Positions 20,018 to 30,334 are shown, numbered from the stretch's first letter. The stretch: 39,375 bases of DNA from Bordetella parapertussis (GCA_945911685.1 CAMEAW010000012.1:1-39375); one strand, 5' to 3'. The notes: generated by a model from the letters alone, not told the origin. Made by a program: numbers and translations.

Positions 20018-21277
20018 TTATCCACGAAGCTGTCCATTTCCTTGCAATACCCATTTTAAGGTGGTCAGACCTTCTAGGCCAACAGGTCCGCGCGCATGCA
20101 GGCGATTGGTTGAGATCCCAATCTCTGCCCCTAAACCATATTCAAAACCATCGGCAAAGCAGGTGGGTAGGTTCACATAGACCGAACTCGAATCGACTTC
20201 GCGCTGAAACTGTTGCGCGGCTGCAATCTGTTGGGTCACGATTGAGTCGGTGTGGCCCGAGCCCCAACGCTCGATGTGTGCGATCGCGGTTTTAATGGAA
20301 TCAACAATTCGAATAGCTAAAATTGGACCTAAGTATTCAGTCGCCCAATCTTCTTCAGTTGCTGCGATTGCCTGCGAGACCAGTTTTTGCGTTTGCGCGC
20401 AGCCACGCAACTCGACGCCGTGCGCAAGCAGGCGCTTGGCTAAATCCGGCAAACAGGCCGCAGCGACGTCTTTGTGCACTAAGAGAGTTTCCATTGCGCC
20501 ACACACGCCATATCGATAAGTCTTGGCGTTAACGGCAATGTCACCGGCTTGTTTTAAATCGGCCTGCGCATCGATATAAACATGGCAGTTGCCATCCAAG
20601 TGCTTAATCATTGGCACGCGAGCTTCAGCCGCCAAACGCTTAATCAGACTTTTTCCACCGCGCGGAATAATCACATCGATATGCTCGGTCATGGTGATCA
20701 GTTCACCGACTGCGGCTCGATCAGGCGTCTCAAGCACTTGTACCGCACGCTGAGGTAACCCAGCGGCGATTAAACCTTGTTCAACAATTTTGGCTAAAGC
20801 CAGGTTGGACTGCAAGGCCTCACTACCGCCGCGCAAAATGCAGGCATTGCCAGATTTCAGACACAAGGCCGCGGCGTCGATCGTGACGTTAGGACGCGAC
20901 TCATAAATAATACCAATCACACCCAGCGGTACACGCATTTGGGCGACCTGCATGCCGTTTGGGCGTATGGTTGTGGCGCTTAAGCCGCCAATCGGATCGG
21001 GCATGGCAGCGATTTGTCGCAGACCCTCGATCATCACATCAATCGAGCGCTCAGATAGCGTGAGTCGGTCAAGTAGGGCTGGTTCAAGTTGGCGGGCGCG
21101 TGCAGAGTCTACGTCGCTTGCGTTAGCCCGCTGCAACGCCGAGCGCTGAGCCGATAATGCTTCGGCCATCGCCAATAGAGCCTGTGTTTTTTGCGCACCG
21201 CTTGCGCGCATCATCACTCGCGAGGCATCTCGCGCCTGGCGTCCAATCTGCTGCATGGTGTCGTGTAAATGGGTCAT
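20018..21277 (-). CDS. proA: Glutamate-5-semialdehyde dehydrogenase (gamma-glutamyl phosphate reductase)
   Basis: ProA reduces glutamyl-5-phosphate to the semialdehyde in proline synthesis. The frame is open to 21337, but the ATG at 21275-21277 ([19 protein letters not shown]) gives 419 residues, matching the family; no clear ribosome site is seen. Signatures are [37 protein letters not shown], the catalytic Cys in [13 protein letters not shown], and [15 protein letters not shown] near the end. It follows holA with a 180-nt spacer holding a tandem repeat. proB is not in the window. Confidence 0.98.
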   Translation of the reverse strand: MTHLHDTMQQIGRQARDASRVMMRASGAQKTQALLAMAEALSAQRSALQRANASDVDSARARQLEPALLDRLTLSERSIDVMIEGLRQIAAMPDPIGGLSATTIRPNGMQVAQMRVPLGVIGIIYESRPNVTIDAAALCLKSGNACILRGGSEALQSNLALAKIVEQGLIAAGLPQRAVQVLETPDRAAVGELITMTEHIDVIIPRGGKSLIKRLAAEARVPMIKHLDGNCHVYIDAQADLKQAGDIAVNAKTYRYGVCGAMETLLVHKDVAAACLPDLAKRLLAHGVELRGCAQTQKLVSQAIAATEEDWATEYLGPILAIRIVDSIKTAIAHIERWGSGHTDSIVTQQIAAAQQFQREVDSSSVYVNLPTCFADGFEYGLGAEIGISTNRLHARGPVGLEGLTTLKWVLQGNGQLRG

Positions 21278-21348
21278 GAATATATAAGCTATCTGAACTG
21301 GGCAATAAAGTGAAAAAGGAAATGACAGAAGAAGCAATTAAGTTTTAA

Positions 21349-21442
21349 GCGAAAAGTTCGATGCGGCTCTGTTTTAAACGACTATGTTAGAAGCGGCTCT
21401 GTTTTAAACGACTAAGTTCGAAGCGACTAAGTTCGAAGCGAC
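21349..21442. repeat. Short tandem repeat between holA and proA
   Basis: Two adjacent 30-bp units, 21363-21392 and 21393-21422, differ at only two bases. Each begins GCGGCTCTGTTTTAAACGAC. They are followed by a 15-bp partial unit GCGACTAAGTTCGAA (21423-21437) and a final GCGAC. A diverged unit GCGAAAAGTTCGAT stands just before the array. It lies in the proA leader region and encodes nothing obvious. Confidence 0.85.
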
Positions 21443-21456
21443 AGTGGTCGCGATCG

Positions 21457-22500
21457 TCAGGCACGCGCACCCGCCGCAGCAACCCGCATCGCGAGCCGGG
21501 TCATTTCTTCCCACGGATCTTGTAGGCGCCCGGCAACTGGCAAACCTTTAATCAGTCGATCAACTTCGTGCGCATGTTGAACCGCCGCAGGCCAACTACG
21601 TGCCGCAACCCTTGATAACGCTTGGCGCGCCAAACCCTCGTGGGTACCAAACACACGCTGTGAGCGTAGCACGGAGGTTAAGTCTTGTCCTGCAGCCTGC
21701 GCCTGAGACACCCGCGCGAGCGTTCTGATCTCTTCACCAATTGCCCATAACACTAAGGGCAGAGCCTCACCCTCGGCTTTTAAGCCGCCCATCATGCGAA
21801 CCAATCGCGGCACATCGCCCACCAGCATGGCATCGCGCAGCCCAAAGATGTTGTAGCGCGCGACGTTCATGACCGCTTGTTCAACGGCATCGGCTGGCAA
21901 TAAGCCTTCGTCAAAGAGTAAACCCAGCTTTAAGATTTCTTGATGTGCCGCCAGTAAGTTGCCTTCAACCTTGTCGGCCAGCCACTCGAGTGTTGACGAT
22001 TCGGCGCGTTGTTTTTGACGCGCCAGCCGCTGTTCAATCCACTTGGGCAATTGGGCGCGCTCGATATTGGCCAGTTCAACCATGGTGCCCGCCGAAAAAA
22101 GCGCACTCGCCCATTTGCTGTCTCGTGAGGCCTTATCCAGACGCGGCAGTGAAACAATGGTCAGCACATCACCGTTACTCACACCTTTGCTGCGCACGGC
22201 CAAACTGATCAATGCTTCGGCGCCTTGCTTGCCGGGCTTTCCGGTGGGTAGCGAGATCTCAACAAGTTGCTTGTCGCCAAAAAGCGAGCCACTTTGTGCC
22301 GAGACCCCGAGCGCGCTCCAGTCACCCCTGGCATCCATTAAAAACAAGGTTCGATCTAAATAGCCTGCTGCTTTTGCTATGGCGCGTAACCCGTCGGCTG
22401 CCTCGATCGTGAGTAAGGGGTCGTCACCCATCACGACATACAAAGCAGAAAGCTGCGCGCCGGGGCGCGCGAGCGTTTCTAGCAGGCGATCGGCGCTCAT
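21457..22500 (-). CDS. holA: DNA polymerase III delta subunit
   Basis: The delta subunit is part of the clamp loader that opens the beta clamp. At 347 residues it is the normal length. The N-terminal domain shows YVVMGDDPLLTIEAADGLR; the motif LPRLDKASRDSKWASAL follows, and the C-terminal collar domain contains NIFGLRDAMLVGD. The order leuS-lptE-holA is conserved in beta- and gammaproteobacteria. The start is 12 nt after the lptE stop. Confidence 0.95.
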   Translation of the reverse strand: MSADRLLETLARPGAQLSALYVVMGDDPLLTIEAADGLRAIAKAAGYLDRTLFLMDARGDWSALGVSAQSGSLFGDKQLVEISLPTGKPGKQGAEALISLAVRSKGVSNGDVLTIVSLPRLDKASRDSKWASALFSAGTMVELANIERAQLPKWIEQRLARQKQRAESSTLEWLADKVEGNLLAAHQEILKLGLLFDEGLLPADAVEQAVMNVARYNIFGLRDAMLVGDVPRLVRMMGGLKAEGEALPLVLWAIGEEIRTLARVSQAQAAGQDLTSVLRSQRVFGTHEGLARQALSRVAARSWPAAVQHAHEVDRLIKGLPVAGRLQDPWEEMTRLAMRVAAAGARA

Positions 22501-22512
22501 CGAACGTACCGG

Positions 22513-23325
22513 CTATTCAGGACTGACAGTAATAGGAGAAGGCGTAAGCGAAGGGTTTTGCCACATCGGTGGAATAGCCGTCGTAGGTGCCGTCACGCGG
22601 GCGACAGTCTCTTCTTCTTCTTCGTCTTCGGGCGTTAACTTAGCCAGGGTTTCCCAGCGTTGGGTAATATCGGGCGCGGTAATGCGACGTAGAATACGTG
22701 TCACCAAACTGCGCTGCATATCCTTGAAGAGGGTGGCGGCTTCACCCTCTTTCGCTTGCACGACGCGATCATCGAAGGGCATGCTGCGAATGGCAGAGAG
22801 CGTGGTTTCGGGCAAGATGATTTGGTCTTTGGCCGTGACTAACCGAAACGTAAACTGCAGTGAAAGTTCATACTCTTCAGGCTTACCCTGCGCGTTAATG
22901 GCAACAATACGCGTGCCCCTGAACTCGTTGGTTTGCTCAAGCCGCGCCTGCGCCAGCTTCAAAACCTTCGCGGCTTTGATGCGATCAATCGTGGCCTTGT
23001 CTTCTGAATCTTGGCTTTCGTCCAGATCGCTGGCTTTGACCACCATGTCCCGAGGCTCGATGAGCTTGGTGTCGGGTGAAGCTGCGCGAATGGCGCGACG
23101 CAAGTCGGCTCCAAACTGCGAGTTTTGCGCGATGTTGATTGAAAGCGAGCTAAAGGGCATGGGCGTTTCGCCCTGCATTCTGAAGCCGCAGCCACTCAGG
23201 GCCAGAAGCGCGATAACTGAAAAGAGCGACAGTAGCCAAGTACGCCCCTGCAACAAGCGCGCGCTCACTGTTGTGGGCAGTGGCGAGGTCGTGAGGGCGT
23301 TGGTGCTGACTGTCAGGCTGTTCAT
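22513..23325 (-). CDS. lptE: LPS-assembly lipoprotein LptE
   Basis: LptE is the outer-membrane lipoprotein that plugs the LptD barrel for lipopolysaccharide export. The 270 residues have a long lipoprotein signal peptide: about 28 polar residues, then WLLSLFSVIALLALSGC with the lipobox cysteine at C46. The mature part begins GFRMQGETPMPFSSL, the usual RlpB/LptE opening. The C-terminal ~40 residues are acidic and then proline/threonine-rich, probably disordered. An AGGA about 10 nt upstream supports the ATG at 23325; an internal GTG (VSARLLQG) would shorten the signal. It lies between leuS and holA. Confidence 0.93.
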   Translation of the reverse strand: MNSLTVSTNALTTSPLPTTVSARLLQGRTWLLSLFSVIALLALSGCGFRMQGETPMPFSSLSINIAQNSQFGADLRRAIRAASPDTKLIEPRDMVVKASDLDESQDSEDKATIDRIKAAKVLKLAQARLEQTNEFRGTRIVAINAQGKPEEYELSLQFTFRLVTAKDQIILPETTLSAIRSMPFDDRVVQAKEGEAATLFKDMQRSLVTRILRRITAPDITQRWETLAKLTPEDEEEEETVARVTAPTTAIPPMWQNPSLTPSPITVSPE

Positions 23326-23340
23326 CTCGCTATTATCCTG

Positions 23341-26013
23341 TTATCCGACCACATTGACTAGCTTACCGGGCACCACGATGATCCGCTTCGGGGTTCGGCC
23401 TTCAAGATTGCGCACCACAGCCTCGTGGGCTGCTGCCAGTTGCTCGATCGCCTCTTTCGTTGCCTCGCGTGCGACCGTCAGGCTACCCCGAAGCTTGCCA
23501 TTCACCTGTAAAACAAGTTCAAGTTGATCGGTCACCAAGGCGCTTTCATCGACTGAGGGCCACGCCGCATCCAGCAAATCGCCGTATATCGCAGCATACC
23601 CGAGCTCAGCCCAGAGGCTCCAGGTTGCGTGGGGCACTACGGGGTAGAGTACGCGTAACAACACACCGATTGTTTCGGCGGTTGCGGCGACCGCAAAGCC
23701 CGAGTCACCTAAGTCGGCATCGTCAATGGCGTTGAGCATTTTCATGCAGGCAGAGACAACTGTGTTGTATTGAATACGTTGGTAATCGTAGTCAGCCTGC
23801 TTGAGCAACGCATAAATCTCGAGGCGCAACTTTTTGATATCTTGGCTAGCCCCTGACCAATCGGTGACGGGCGACTTTAACCCCCGGGCGATGAGCGCTT
23901 GTTTTTGATGGCACAGCGCCCATAGGCGGCGCAAAAAGCGGTTTGAGCCTTCAACGCCCGAGTCTGACCATTCGAGCGTTTGCTCAGGTGGGCTGGTAAA
24001 CATGACAAACAGACGGGCCGTATCCGCTCCCTGCGTGTCGATCAGGGATTGTGGATCTACACCATTATTTTTGGATTTTGACATCGTGCCCACGCCACCA
24101 TAGGTGATCGCGCGGCCATCGCTTTTCAGCACTGCGCCTGTAATAGAACCCTTAGCGTCATATACGTTGTCGACGTCTTCAGGCCAAAAGTAGTCAATCG
24201 AGCCGTTGGCATTTTTGGCTGAATAAATATGGTTAAGCACCATGCCCTGACACAGAAGCTTGGTGAAGGGTTCGTCAAATTTGACCAAGCCCAGATCTTT
24301 CATCACACGGGTCCAGAAGCGTGCATACAAGAGATGCAACACCGCATGCTCAATGCCGCCGATGTATTGATCCATCGGCATCCAGTAGTCGTTGCGCGCA
24401 TCAACCATTGCCTGATCGTTGCCGGGCGAGGTGTAGCGCATGAAATACCACGACGAATCGATAAACGTATCCATCGTGTCTGTTTCACGCCGGGCAGGTT
24501 TGCCGCAACTCGGGCACTGGCAAGATAAAAACGCCTCGTGTTTGGCCAGTGGGTTGCCGCTGCCGTCAGGGATTAAGTCTTCAGGCAAGATGACTGGCAA
24601 ATCTTTTTCGGGTACCGGCACTGCTCCGCAAGCGTCGCAGTGGATGATTGGGATTGGTGTGCCCCAATAGCGTTGGCGTGAGATGCCCCAGTCGCGTAAA
24701 CGCCAGGTGGTTTGGCGCGCGCCAAGCGCCAAGTTTTCGAGTTTAGTGGCGATTGCATCGAGCGCTTCGGTAAAACTCAGACCATCGTACGCACCCGAGT
24801 TAATCAGGCGGCCGGTTTGCTTGTCGGCGTAGGACTCTGACCATACTTTGTCATTAAACGGTTTATCGCCCGCTTGCACCACTTGTTTGATCGTTAGACC
24901 ATACTTATTGGCAAAAACGAAGTCGCGCTCGTCATGGGCAGGTACGCCCATCACCGCGCCATCGCCGTAGCTCATCAACACATAGTTGCCGACCCATAAA
25001 GCGACGCTCTCGCCCGTGAGGGGGTGGGTGACTGTGAGGCCAGTATCTAAACCTTCTTTTTCGCGCGTGGCGAGTTCGGCCTCGGTGGTGCCGCCTTGTT
25101 TGCAATGTTCGATAAATGCGGTCAGGGCCGGGTTGTTTTCTGCTGCGTGCGTTGCCAACGGATGCTCTGGCGCGACGGCACAAAACGTCACACCCATGAT
25201 GGTGTCAGGGCGCGTGGTAAAGACATACATCTTGCCGTCTTGGATCAGTGTGCCCGAAGCATCTTTGATCGTGTGTAAAAACGCAAAACGCACGCCTGCG
25301 CTTTTGCCGATCCAGTTTTCTTGCATGGCGCGTACGCGATCAGGCCAGCCCTCAAGGCCGTGCTGTGTTTGCTCAAGCAGCTCTGCTGCGTAATCGGTAA
25401 TACGCAAGTAATAGCCTGGGATCTCGCGTTTTTCAACCGGTGCGCCCGAGCGCCAACCGCGTCCGTCGATGACTTGCTCGTTGGCTAATACCGTTTTATC
25501 CACAGGATCCCAGTTCACCACCTGTGTTTTACGATACGCGATGCCTTTGTCGAGCATCTTCAAAAATAGCCATTGGTTCCATTTGTAATAGCTTGGATCG
25601 CAGGCGCACATTTCGCGCGACCAGTCGATCGCTAAACCCATCGCCTTCATCTGCTTTTTCATGTACGCAATGTTGTCGTACGTCCATTTGGCAGGCGGCA
25701 CTTTTGATTTGATGGCTGCGTTTTCAGCGGGCATACCAAACGCATCCCAACCCATTGGCATCAAGACGTTATAGCCGCGCATGCGTAATTGCCGCGTCAT
25801 CATGTCGTTGATGGTGTAGTTGCGTACGTGGCCCATATGCAGTTTGCCGCTAGGATAGGGCAGCATCGAGCAAGCATAAAATTTTGGCTTAGGCTCGCCG
25901 TTAGCGTTGAGTGCGCCTTCCGTGACGCGATAGGCGTCGCGGGCATCCCAGTTGGCGTGGGCAGCTTGTTCGACTGCGGTGGGTTGATAGCGTTCGAGCA
26001 TGGATAAAGCCAT
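23341..26013 (-). CDS. leuS: Leucyl-tRNA synthetase
   Basis: LeuS charges tRNA-Leu. The 890-residue class I synthetase is slightly longer than E. coli LeuS (860). It shows the HIGH-type motif [12 protein letters not shown] near residue 60, a zinc-like cysteine set (HCDACGAVP and CQCPSCGKP), the CP1 editing domain with [13 protein letters not shown], and the KMSKS loop [12 protein letters not shown]. The C-terminal [10 protein letters not shown] is also typical. The chosen ATG gives [11 protein letters not shown]; an in-frame ATG four codons later gives MLERYQP and is equally possible. A TATAAT stands 41 nt upstream. Confidence 0.99.
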   Translation of the reverse strand: MALSMLERYQPTAVEQAAHANWDARDAYRVTEGALNANGEPKPKFYACSMLPYPSGKLHMGHVRNYTINDMMTRQLRMRGYNVLMPMGWDAFGMPAENAAIKSKVPPAKWTYDNIAYMKKQMKAMGLAIDWSREMCACDPSYYKWNQWLFLKMLDKGIAYRKTQVVNWDPVDKTVLANEQVIDGRGWRSGAPVEKREIPGYYLRITDYAAELLEQTQHGLEGWPDRVRAMQENWIGKSAGVRFAFLHTIKDASGTLIQDGKMYVFTTRPDTIMGVTFCAVAPEHPLATHAAENNPALTAFIEHCKQGGTTEAELATREKEGLDTGLTVTHPLTGESVALWVGNYVLMSYGDGAVMGVPAHDERDFVFANKYGLTIKQVVQAGDKPFNDKVWSESYADKQTGRLINSGAYDGLSFTEALDAIATKLENLALGARQTTWRLRDWGISRQRYWGTPIPIIHCDACGAVPVPEKDLPVILPEDLIPDGSGNPLAKHEAFLSCQCPSCGKPARRETDTMDTFIDSSWYFMRYTSPGNDQAMVDARNDYWMPMDQYIGGIEHAVLHLLYARFWTRVMKDLGLVKFDEPFTKLLCQGMVLNHIYSAKNANGSIDYFWPEDVDNVYDAKGSITGAVLKSDGRAITYGGVGTMSKSKNNGVDPQSLIDTQGADTARLFVMFTSPPEQTLEWSDSGVEGSNRFLRRLWALCHQKQALIARGLKSPVTDWSGASQDIKKLRLEIYALLKQADYDYQRIQYNTVVSACMKMLNAIDDADLGDSGFAVAATAETIGVLLRVLYPVVPHATWSLWAELGYAAIYGDLLDAAWPSVDESALVTDQLELVLQVNGKLRGSLTVAREATKEAIEQLAAAHEAVVRNLEGRTPKRIIVVPGKLVNVVG

Positions 26014-26053
26014 AAAAAAGGTCAGGGTGCGGCAAGCAACTCGTTAGCCTCAC

Positions 26054-26059
26054 ATTATA
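26054..26059 (-). promoter_or_regulatory. Candidate -10 element of leuS
   Basis: On the minus strand a perfect TATAAT stands 41 nt before the leuS ATG, after the rpmG terminator. The -35 region is weak (TTGAAA is only 13 nt away), so this is a partial promoter match. Confidence 0.4.
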
Positions 26060-26091
26060 GAGTGACGGCTGCTTTCAAGTAGCTGAAAAGC

Positions 26092-26118
26092 AAAAAGTCC
26101 CAGTGAAGGGACTTTTTT
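26092..26118 (-). terminator. Rho-independent terminator of rpmB-rpmG
   Basis: An inverted repeat AAAAAGTCCC / GGGACTTTTT with a 6-nt loop lies 25 nt after the rpmG stop. T-runs are present on both strands, so it may work in either direction. Confidence 0.85.
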
Positions 26119-26142
26119 GACGCGAGAAACAAAGGCAGGCAG

Positions 26143-26310
26143 TTATTTCAGCTTGGTCTCTTTGTAATCGACATGCTTGCGTGCGACGGGATCAAATTTC
26201 TTGATCAGCATCTTTTCAGGCATGTTGCGTTTATTTTTGGTCGTTGTGTAAAAGTGACCAGTGCCAGCGCTCGATTCGAGCTTAATTTTTTCGCGGGTAC
26301 CTTTTGCCAT
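26143..26310 (-). CDS. rpmG: 50S ribosomal protein L33
   Basis: This 55-residue ribosomal protein reads [20 protein letters not shown], then [20 protein letters not shown], then [15 protein letters not shown]. It is a cysteine-free L33, as in most proteobacteria. AAGGAG stands 7 nt before the ATG. It lies 11 nt after rpmB, the usual pair, and a hairpin terminator follows. Confidence 0.99.
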   Translation of the reverse strand: MAKGTREKIKLESSAGTGHFYTTTKNKRNMPEKMLIKKFDPVARKHVDYKETKLK

Positions 26311-26321
26311 GTTCGGCTCCT

Positions 26322-26558
26322 TTAAGCGACTTCGCCGCGCGCACGCAAATCAACCAACACAGCATCAATGCCGAGTTTGTCGATGGTACGGATGGCGTTG
26401 GTGGTTACGCGTAAGCGAATCCAGCGGTTTTCGCTTTCAACCCAAAAGCGGCGTGACTGCAAGTTAGGCAGAAAACGACGTTTGGTTTTGTTGTTTGCGT
26501 GTGAAACATTGTTGCCCACCATGGGGGCTTTTCCGGTCACTTGGCATACACGTGCCAT
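26322..26558 (-). CDS. rpmB: 50S ribosomal protein L28
   Basis: This 78-residue ribosomal protein opens [20 protein letters not shown] and contains [13 protein letters not shown], the standard L28 N-terminal half. It continues with [16 protein letters not shown] and ends with the [15 protein letters not shown] tail. It is first in the rpmB-rpmG operon, with a good promoter at 26602-26631. Confidence 0.99.
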   Translation of the reverse strand: MARVCQVTGKAPMVGNNVSHANNKTKRRFLPNLQSRRFWVESENRWIRLRVTTNAIRTIDKLGIDAVLVDLRARGEVA

Positions 26559-26601
26559 GGGCTACACCTATTATTGGTCAAAGATTCGCATCAAGTCTTA
26601 C

Positions 26602-26631
26602 ATTCTAATACGAAACAGGGTTTTTGATCAA
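26602..26631 (-). promoter_or_regulatory. Predicted promoter of rpmB-rpmG
   Basis: On the minus strand TTGATC (26626-26631) and TAGAAT (26602-26607) are separated by 18 nt. The -10 element lies 43 nt before the rpmB ATG. Confidence 0.6.
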
Positions 26632-26663
26632 GCCCCTAGGCGTGGCGGGTTATTTAGGGGCTT
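26630..26663 (-). terminator. Hairpin after the MFS exporter gene
   Basis: A perfect 9-bp inverted repeat AAGCCCCTA / TAGGGGCTT with a 16-nt loop lies 31 nt past the exporter stop and abuts the -35 of the rpmB promoter. It lacks a T-run, so termination is plausible rather than certain. Confidence 0.4.
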
Positions 26664-26693
26664 ACAGTGCTGCTGGGTGCACCTTGTGGCTGC

Positions 26694-27863
26694 CTAGGCA
26701 CGACGGGCGCTACGCCCCAAAAAAAAGGCCAATGTCGTGCAACCGCCCATGATCCAGCCAAGTGGTGCTGGGCCCGCCATATCCCACAGACTGACCGTCA
26801 GGCCAGCCAGTGCCCCGCACGACATCGTGATGGTGCCCATCATGGCCGAGGCCGAGCCTAGTTGGCGCCCCTGATCTGACAGCGCCATGGCGGCAGAGTT
26901 TGGCCCGACAAAACCTTGTGTGAACATAAAGCTCATCATGCACAGCATGATCAGAGGCATGGTGATCCAGCCGATCAAGAACAGGGCCAAGGCGCTCAGG
27001 CCTGCAGACATCATGGCAAGTAATGCCCAAGGCAGCAGTTTTTCGGGGCGGTGCGTCTTTAACAGGCGGGCGCTCACTTGCGAGCCCACGATCAGGCTCA
27101 ACGCGTTGAACCCAAAAATAAAGCCATAAGACTGCGGCGACACGCCGAAATATTCAATAAACAGGCGTGGCGAGGCCACGATATAGGCAAACATAGTCGC
27201 CGAACCCATGCCGCCTGAAAGCGCGAAAGCGACAAACCGTCGGTGTCGGATCAGGCCCCAATAGGTTCGAAAAATATGCCCCCAACTCAACGCCACCTGC
27301 TTTTCGCGGGGCAGGCTTTCTACCATGATGCGCGATACAGCAACAAACAGCGCGATGCCTGCCAGGGTAATGACCGCAAAAATCCCACGCCATCCCGCGA
27401 GCGTCAGGACCTGGGCACCGACCAGGGGCGCCAAAATGGGGGCGATCCCCATGACTAACATCAACATTGATAAGGCACGCGCCGCCTCTTGGGTGCTGTA
27501 ATGATCACGTACCACCGCACGCGAAATCACCATGCCGGCTGCTCCCCCCATGGCTTGGACCACACGGCAGACTGTCAAAAACTCAACGGTGGGGGCCAGT
27601 GCACAGCCAGCCGACGCAAAGATGTAAACAATAAGGGCCCCATACAAAGGAGGCTTGCGTCCAAACCGATCGGCCAGAGGGCCGTAAATTAATTGTGCGC
27701 CTGCCATCCCGATCAGATAGGCTGCAAGGGTGCGCTCAACTTGACTGCCCGTGGCGCCCAAATTTGCCGCCATCTCGGGAAACGCCGGCAAATACATGTC
27801 GATCGAGATTGGCCCGATCGCGGTTAGGGCCCCCATCAGCAGTAGCCAACCGGGTAGCCCCAT
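26694..27863 (-). CDS. MFS drug/metabolite exporter, Bcr/CflA family
   Basis: This 12-helix major-facilitator exporter of the DHA1 type has 389 residues from the ATG at 27861-27863 (MGLPGWLLLMGALTAIGPIS). The frame is open to 27995, but that would overlap the upstream gene. Bcr/CflA marks are the first helix with IGPISIDMYLPAFPEMA, the loop 2-3 motif YGPLADRFGRKPPLYG, and VVQAMGGAAGMVISRAVVRD in helix 4-5. Members export bicyclomycin, chloramphenicol, sulfonamides or cysteine; the real substrate is unknown. No strong ribosome site is seen. It starts 34 nt after the oxidoreductase stop, so it is probably cotranscribed. Confidence 0.9.
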   Translation of the reverse strand: MGLPGWLLLMGALTAIGPISIDMYLPAFPEMAANLGATGSQVERTLAAYLIGMAGAQLIYGPLADRFGRKPPLYGALIVYIFASAGCALAPTVEFLTVCRVVQAMGGAAGMVISRAVVRDHYSTQEAARALSMLMLVMGIAPILAPLVGAQVLTLAGWRGIFAVITLAGIALFVAVSRIMVESLPREKQVALSWGHIFRTYWGLIRHRRFVAFALSGGMGSATMFAYIVASPRLFIEYFGVSPQSYGFIFGFNALSLIVGSQVSARLLKTHRPEKLLPWALLAMMSAGLSALALFLIGWITMPLIMLCMMSFMFTQGFVGPNSAAMALSDQGRQLGSASAMMGTITMSCGALAGLTVSLWDMAGPAPLGWIMGGCTTLAFFLGRSARRA

Positions 27864-27897
27864 CGCGTTTAGTCTGCCAACGGCTTTCTGCCCATCT

Positions 27898-28911
27898 CTA
27901 AGCAAGAGCCATCGCCGGTTCGATATTACGAACCGCCTGCGCTGCAATTTCAAATGAGTGCAGCCGCGCTTTGTGATCAAAGATCTGACCCGCAATCATC
28001 AGTTCGTTGGCACCTGTTTGCTCGATCAGGCGCTCGAGGCCGCGTTGCACAGTTTCGAGTGAACCCACCACCGAGCAGGCTAACGATTCGTTGACTGAAG
28101 CTTTTTCGTGGGGCGACCAAAACGTATCGATGTCGTCAATCGGAGGCGGTAACTGACCGCGCGTATTGCGGCGCATACGCGTGGCATTTTGTTGATGACT
28201 TGTGAACAGATATTGTGCTTGCTCGTCCGTGTCAGCCGCTACCACGTTAACGCCCACCATCGCATGCGACTTGGTCAGTTGTTGCGAGGGCTTGAACAAG
28301 CTTTTGTACGCTTGCATAGCCTGTAACAAATAATCAGGGGCAAAATGCGAGGCAAAAGCATAGGGCAAGCCAAAGTGCGCTGCCAATTGAGCGCCGTACA
28401 TGCTTGAGCCCAAAATCCAAATGGGCACGTGCAGCCCCGCACCCGGAATCGCCTTCACGGCTTGACCCGGTTGTATGTCATCGAAATAGTGTTGTAACTC
28501 TTGCACATCTTGCGGAAACTGATCTGAATTGCCCAGCAGATCGCGTCGCAATGCACGCGCTGTTAATTGATCCGTGCCAGGCGCACGGCCAAGCCCTAGG
28601 TCAATACGGTCTGGAAAGAGTGCCGCGAGCGTGCCAAACTGTTCGGCAATCACGAGCGGCGCGTGGTTGGGCAGCATGACCCCACCCGAGCCGACGCGAA
28701 TCGTTTTTGTGCCCGCCGCGACATAACCGATAATCACGGCGGTTGCCGAACTCGCGTTACCGATCATGTTGTGATGCTCGGCCAGCCAATAACGCGTATA
28801 ACCCCAGCGCTCGGCATGTTGGGCCAAGTCGCGCGAGTTATGCAGGGCATCCGAGGCGGTAAAGCCCTGCGGAATCGGCGAAAGATCTAGAATCGAGTAA
28901 GGAATGCTCAT
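27898..28911 (-). CDS. LLM-class flavin-dependent oxidoreductase (luciferase-like)
   Basis: This 337-residue protein of the bacterial luciferase superfamily uses FMNH2 and is of the alkanal-monooxygenase/MsnO8 kind. Signatures are the opening [30 protein letters not shown] near residue 40, [20 protein letters not shown], and [13 protein letters not shown]. The C-terminal region has [19 protein letters not shown], also usual. No oxidoreductase partner is nearby. Substrate and reaction are not known. An AAGAGAAA stretch may serve as ribosome site. It is divergent from the thiolase at 29007. Confidence 0.92.
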   Translation of the reverse strand: MSIPYSILDLSPIPQGFTASDALHNSRDLAQHAERWGYTRYWLAEHHNMIGNASSATAVIIGYVAAGTKTIRVGSGGVMLPNHAPLVIAEQFGTLAALFPDRIDLGLGRAPGTDQLTARALRRDLLGNSDQFPQDVQELQHYFDDIQPGQAVKAIPGAGLHVPIWILGSSMYGAQLAAHFGLPYAFASHFAPDYLLQAMQAYKSLFKPSQQLTKSHAMVGVNVVAADTDEQAQYLFTSHQQNATRMRRNTRGQLPPPIDDIDTFWSPHEKASVNESLACSVVGSLETVQRGLERLIEQTGANELMIAGQIFDHKARLHSFEIAAQAVRNIEPAMALA

Positions 28912-29006
28912 CAGTTTCTCTTGGCTGTTTGGGCGGGTTATGCTTATAGCGACTTAATTTGAATATTTCAGCAGTTAACAAATCATAAACCTAATAGGAG
29001 CGCAAC

Positions 29007-30188
29007 ATGCGTGAAGTCTGGATAACTGGGGCTGCCCGTACTGCAATTGGTGATTTTGGCGGCGGCCTGAAAGATGTCGCCCCCATTGATCTGGGTGCGA
29101 CGGTGGTCAAAGCAGTGCTGCAACGCTCGGGTGTTGACGGCTCGCAAGTTGGGCACCTGGCCTTTGGGCATGTCATTCACACCGAGCCCCGTGATATGTA
29201 TTTGTCGCGGGTGGTGGCGATTAATGGCGGCCTGCCACAAAGTTCGGCTGCCTTTAACGTCAATCGCCTGTGTGGTTCTGGTTTGCAGGCAATCGTTTCT
29301 AGCGCCCAGTCGATTTTGTTGGGTGATACCGAGATGGCCATTGGTGGCGGCGCCGAGTCGATGAGCCGTGCCGGCTACTTGTCACAAACCCAGCGTTTTG
29401 GTGCCCGGATGGGCGACTCGGTGGTGCTTGACATGATGACGGGTGCCTTAAGCGATCCTTTTGGTCGCATGCACATGGGTGTCACCGCTGAAAACGTCGC
29501 GAACCAATTTAATATTTCTCGTGCGGCTCAAGATGCCTGCGCCACTGAGTCGCATCGTCGTGCCGTTCATGCTCAAAAAGAAGGGCGGTTTAATGACCAG
29601 ATCGTGCCGGTTGTCATCAAAACGCGCAAAGGTGAAGTCGAGTTCAAAGTCGATGAGCATCCCCGTGCTGACGTCACTGCTGAAGGCCTGGCCGCATTGC
29701 GCCCAGTATTTGTGAAAGAAAACGGCACCGTTACTGCCGGTAACGCCTCAGGCATCAATGACGGCGCGGCAGCGGTGCTGATGATGAGTGGCGAAGCCCT
29801 CAAATCAAGCGGTGCCAAACCTTTAGCGCGCTTAGTGGCCTACGCCCATGCCGGTGTTGATCCAAAAATCATGGGAATTGGCCCCGTGCCGGCTACCCAA
29901 GCGGTGATGAAACGCGCCGGTTTGACGGTTGATCAAATGGACGTAATTGAAGCGAACGAAGCCTTTGCTGCACAGGCATGTGCGGTGGCCCAAGAGCTCA
30001 AACTTGATCCAGCGCGTTTAAATCCTAATGGCAGCGGTATTTCGTTGGGTCATCCCGTTGGGGCAACCGGTGCCATCATCACCACCAAAGCGATTTACGA
30101 ATTACATCGCACCGGCGGTCGCTATGCACTGGTCACCATGTGTATCGGTGGCGGTCAAGGTATTGCGGCTATTTTCGAAAGAGCCTAA
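29007..30188 (+). CDS. bktB: Acetyl-CoA acetyltransferase / beta-ketothiolase (BktB-like)
   Basis: This thiolase condenses or cleaves acetyl-CoA and 3-ketoacyl-CoA. Its 393 residues carry the acyl-accepting cysteine C89 in NRLCGSGLQ, the NEAFAAQ motif, the His in GISLGHPVGATGA, and the C-terminal base in CIGGGQGIAA. The run GHVIHTEPRDMYLSRV resembles BktB of Cupriavidus necator more than PhaA. TAGGAG stands about 7 nt before the ATG, and a strong terminator follows. It may feed acetoacetyl-CoA to or from the CoA-transferase at 2738-4105. PHB synthesis itself cannot be claimed because phaB and phaC are not in the window. Confidence 0.92.
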   Translation: MREVWITGAARTAIGDFGGGLKDVAPIDLGATVVKAVLQRSGVDGSQVGHLAFGHVIHTEPRDMYLSRVVAINGGLPQSSAAFNVNRLCGSGLQAIVSSAQSILLGDTEMAIGGGAESMSRAGYLSQTQRFGARMGDSVVLDMMTGALSDPFGRMHMGVTAENVANQFNISRAAQDACATESHRRAVHAQKEGRFNDQIVPVVIKTRKGEVEFKVDEHPRADVTAEGLAALRPVFVKENGTVTAGNASGINDGAAAVLMMSGEALKSSGAKPLARLVAYAHAGVDPKIMGIGPVPATQAVMKRAGLTVDQMDVIEANEAFAAQACAVAQELKLDPARLNPNGSGISLGHPVGATGAIITTKAIYELHRTGGRYALVTMCIGGGQGIAAIFERA

Positions 30189-30249
30189 CGTTTATTGAAA
30201 CTGCGTGCGTCTTCATTCTCTGAGCGTCTGCGTTCTCTAGCGGCGATTT

Positions 30250-30280
30250 AAATAAGACAGCGTGAGCTGTCTTATTTTTT
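30250..30280 (+). terminator. Rho-independent terminator after the thiolase
   Basis: An 11-bp perfect stem AATAAGACAGC / GCTGTCTTATT with a GTGA loop is followed by TTTT, 62 nt past the stop. Flanking A/T runs may let it act on the facing radC transcript too. Confidence 0.92.
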
Positions 30281-30334
30281 GGGTGCACCGACTCGGCGCT
30301 CTCAGTCGTTGCTCAGCGCTCATGCTGACAGCGC

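Noticed and set aside
21349..21442. Possible CRISPR array
   Set aside because: Units are directly adjacent with no unique spacers, and no cas genes are present.
22379..23527. Long 382-residue plus-strand frame opposite holA-lptE-leuS
   Set aside because: A serine/arginine-rich antisense shadow of three recognised minus-strand genes, with no family resemblance.
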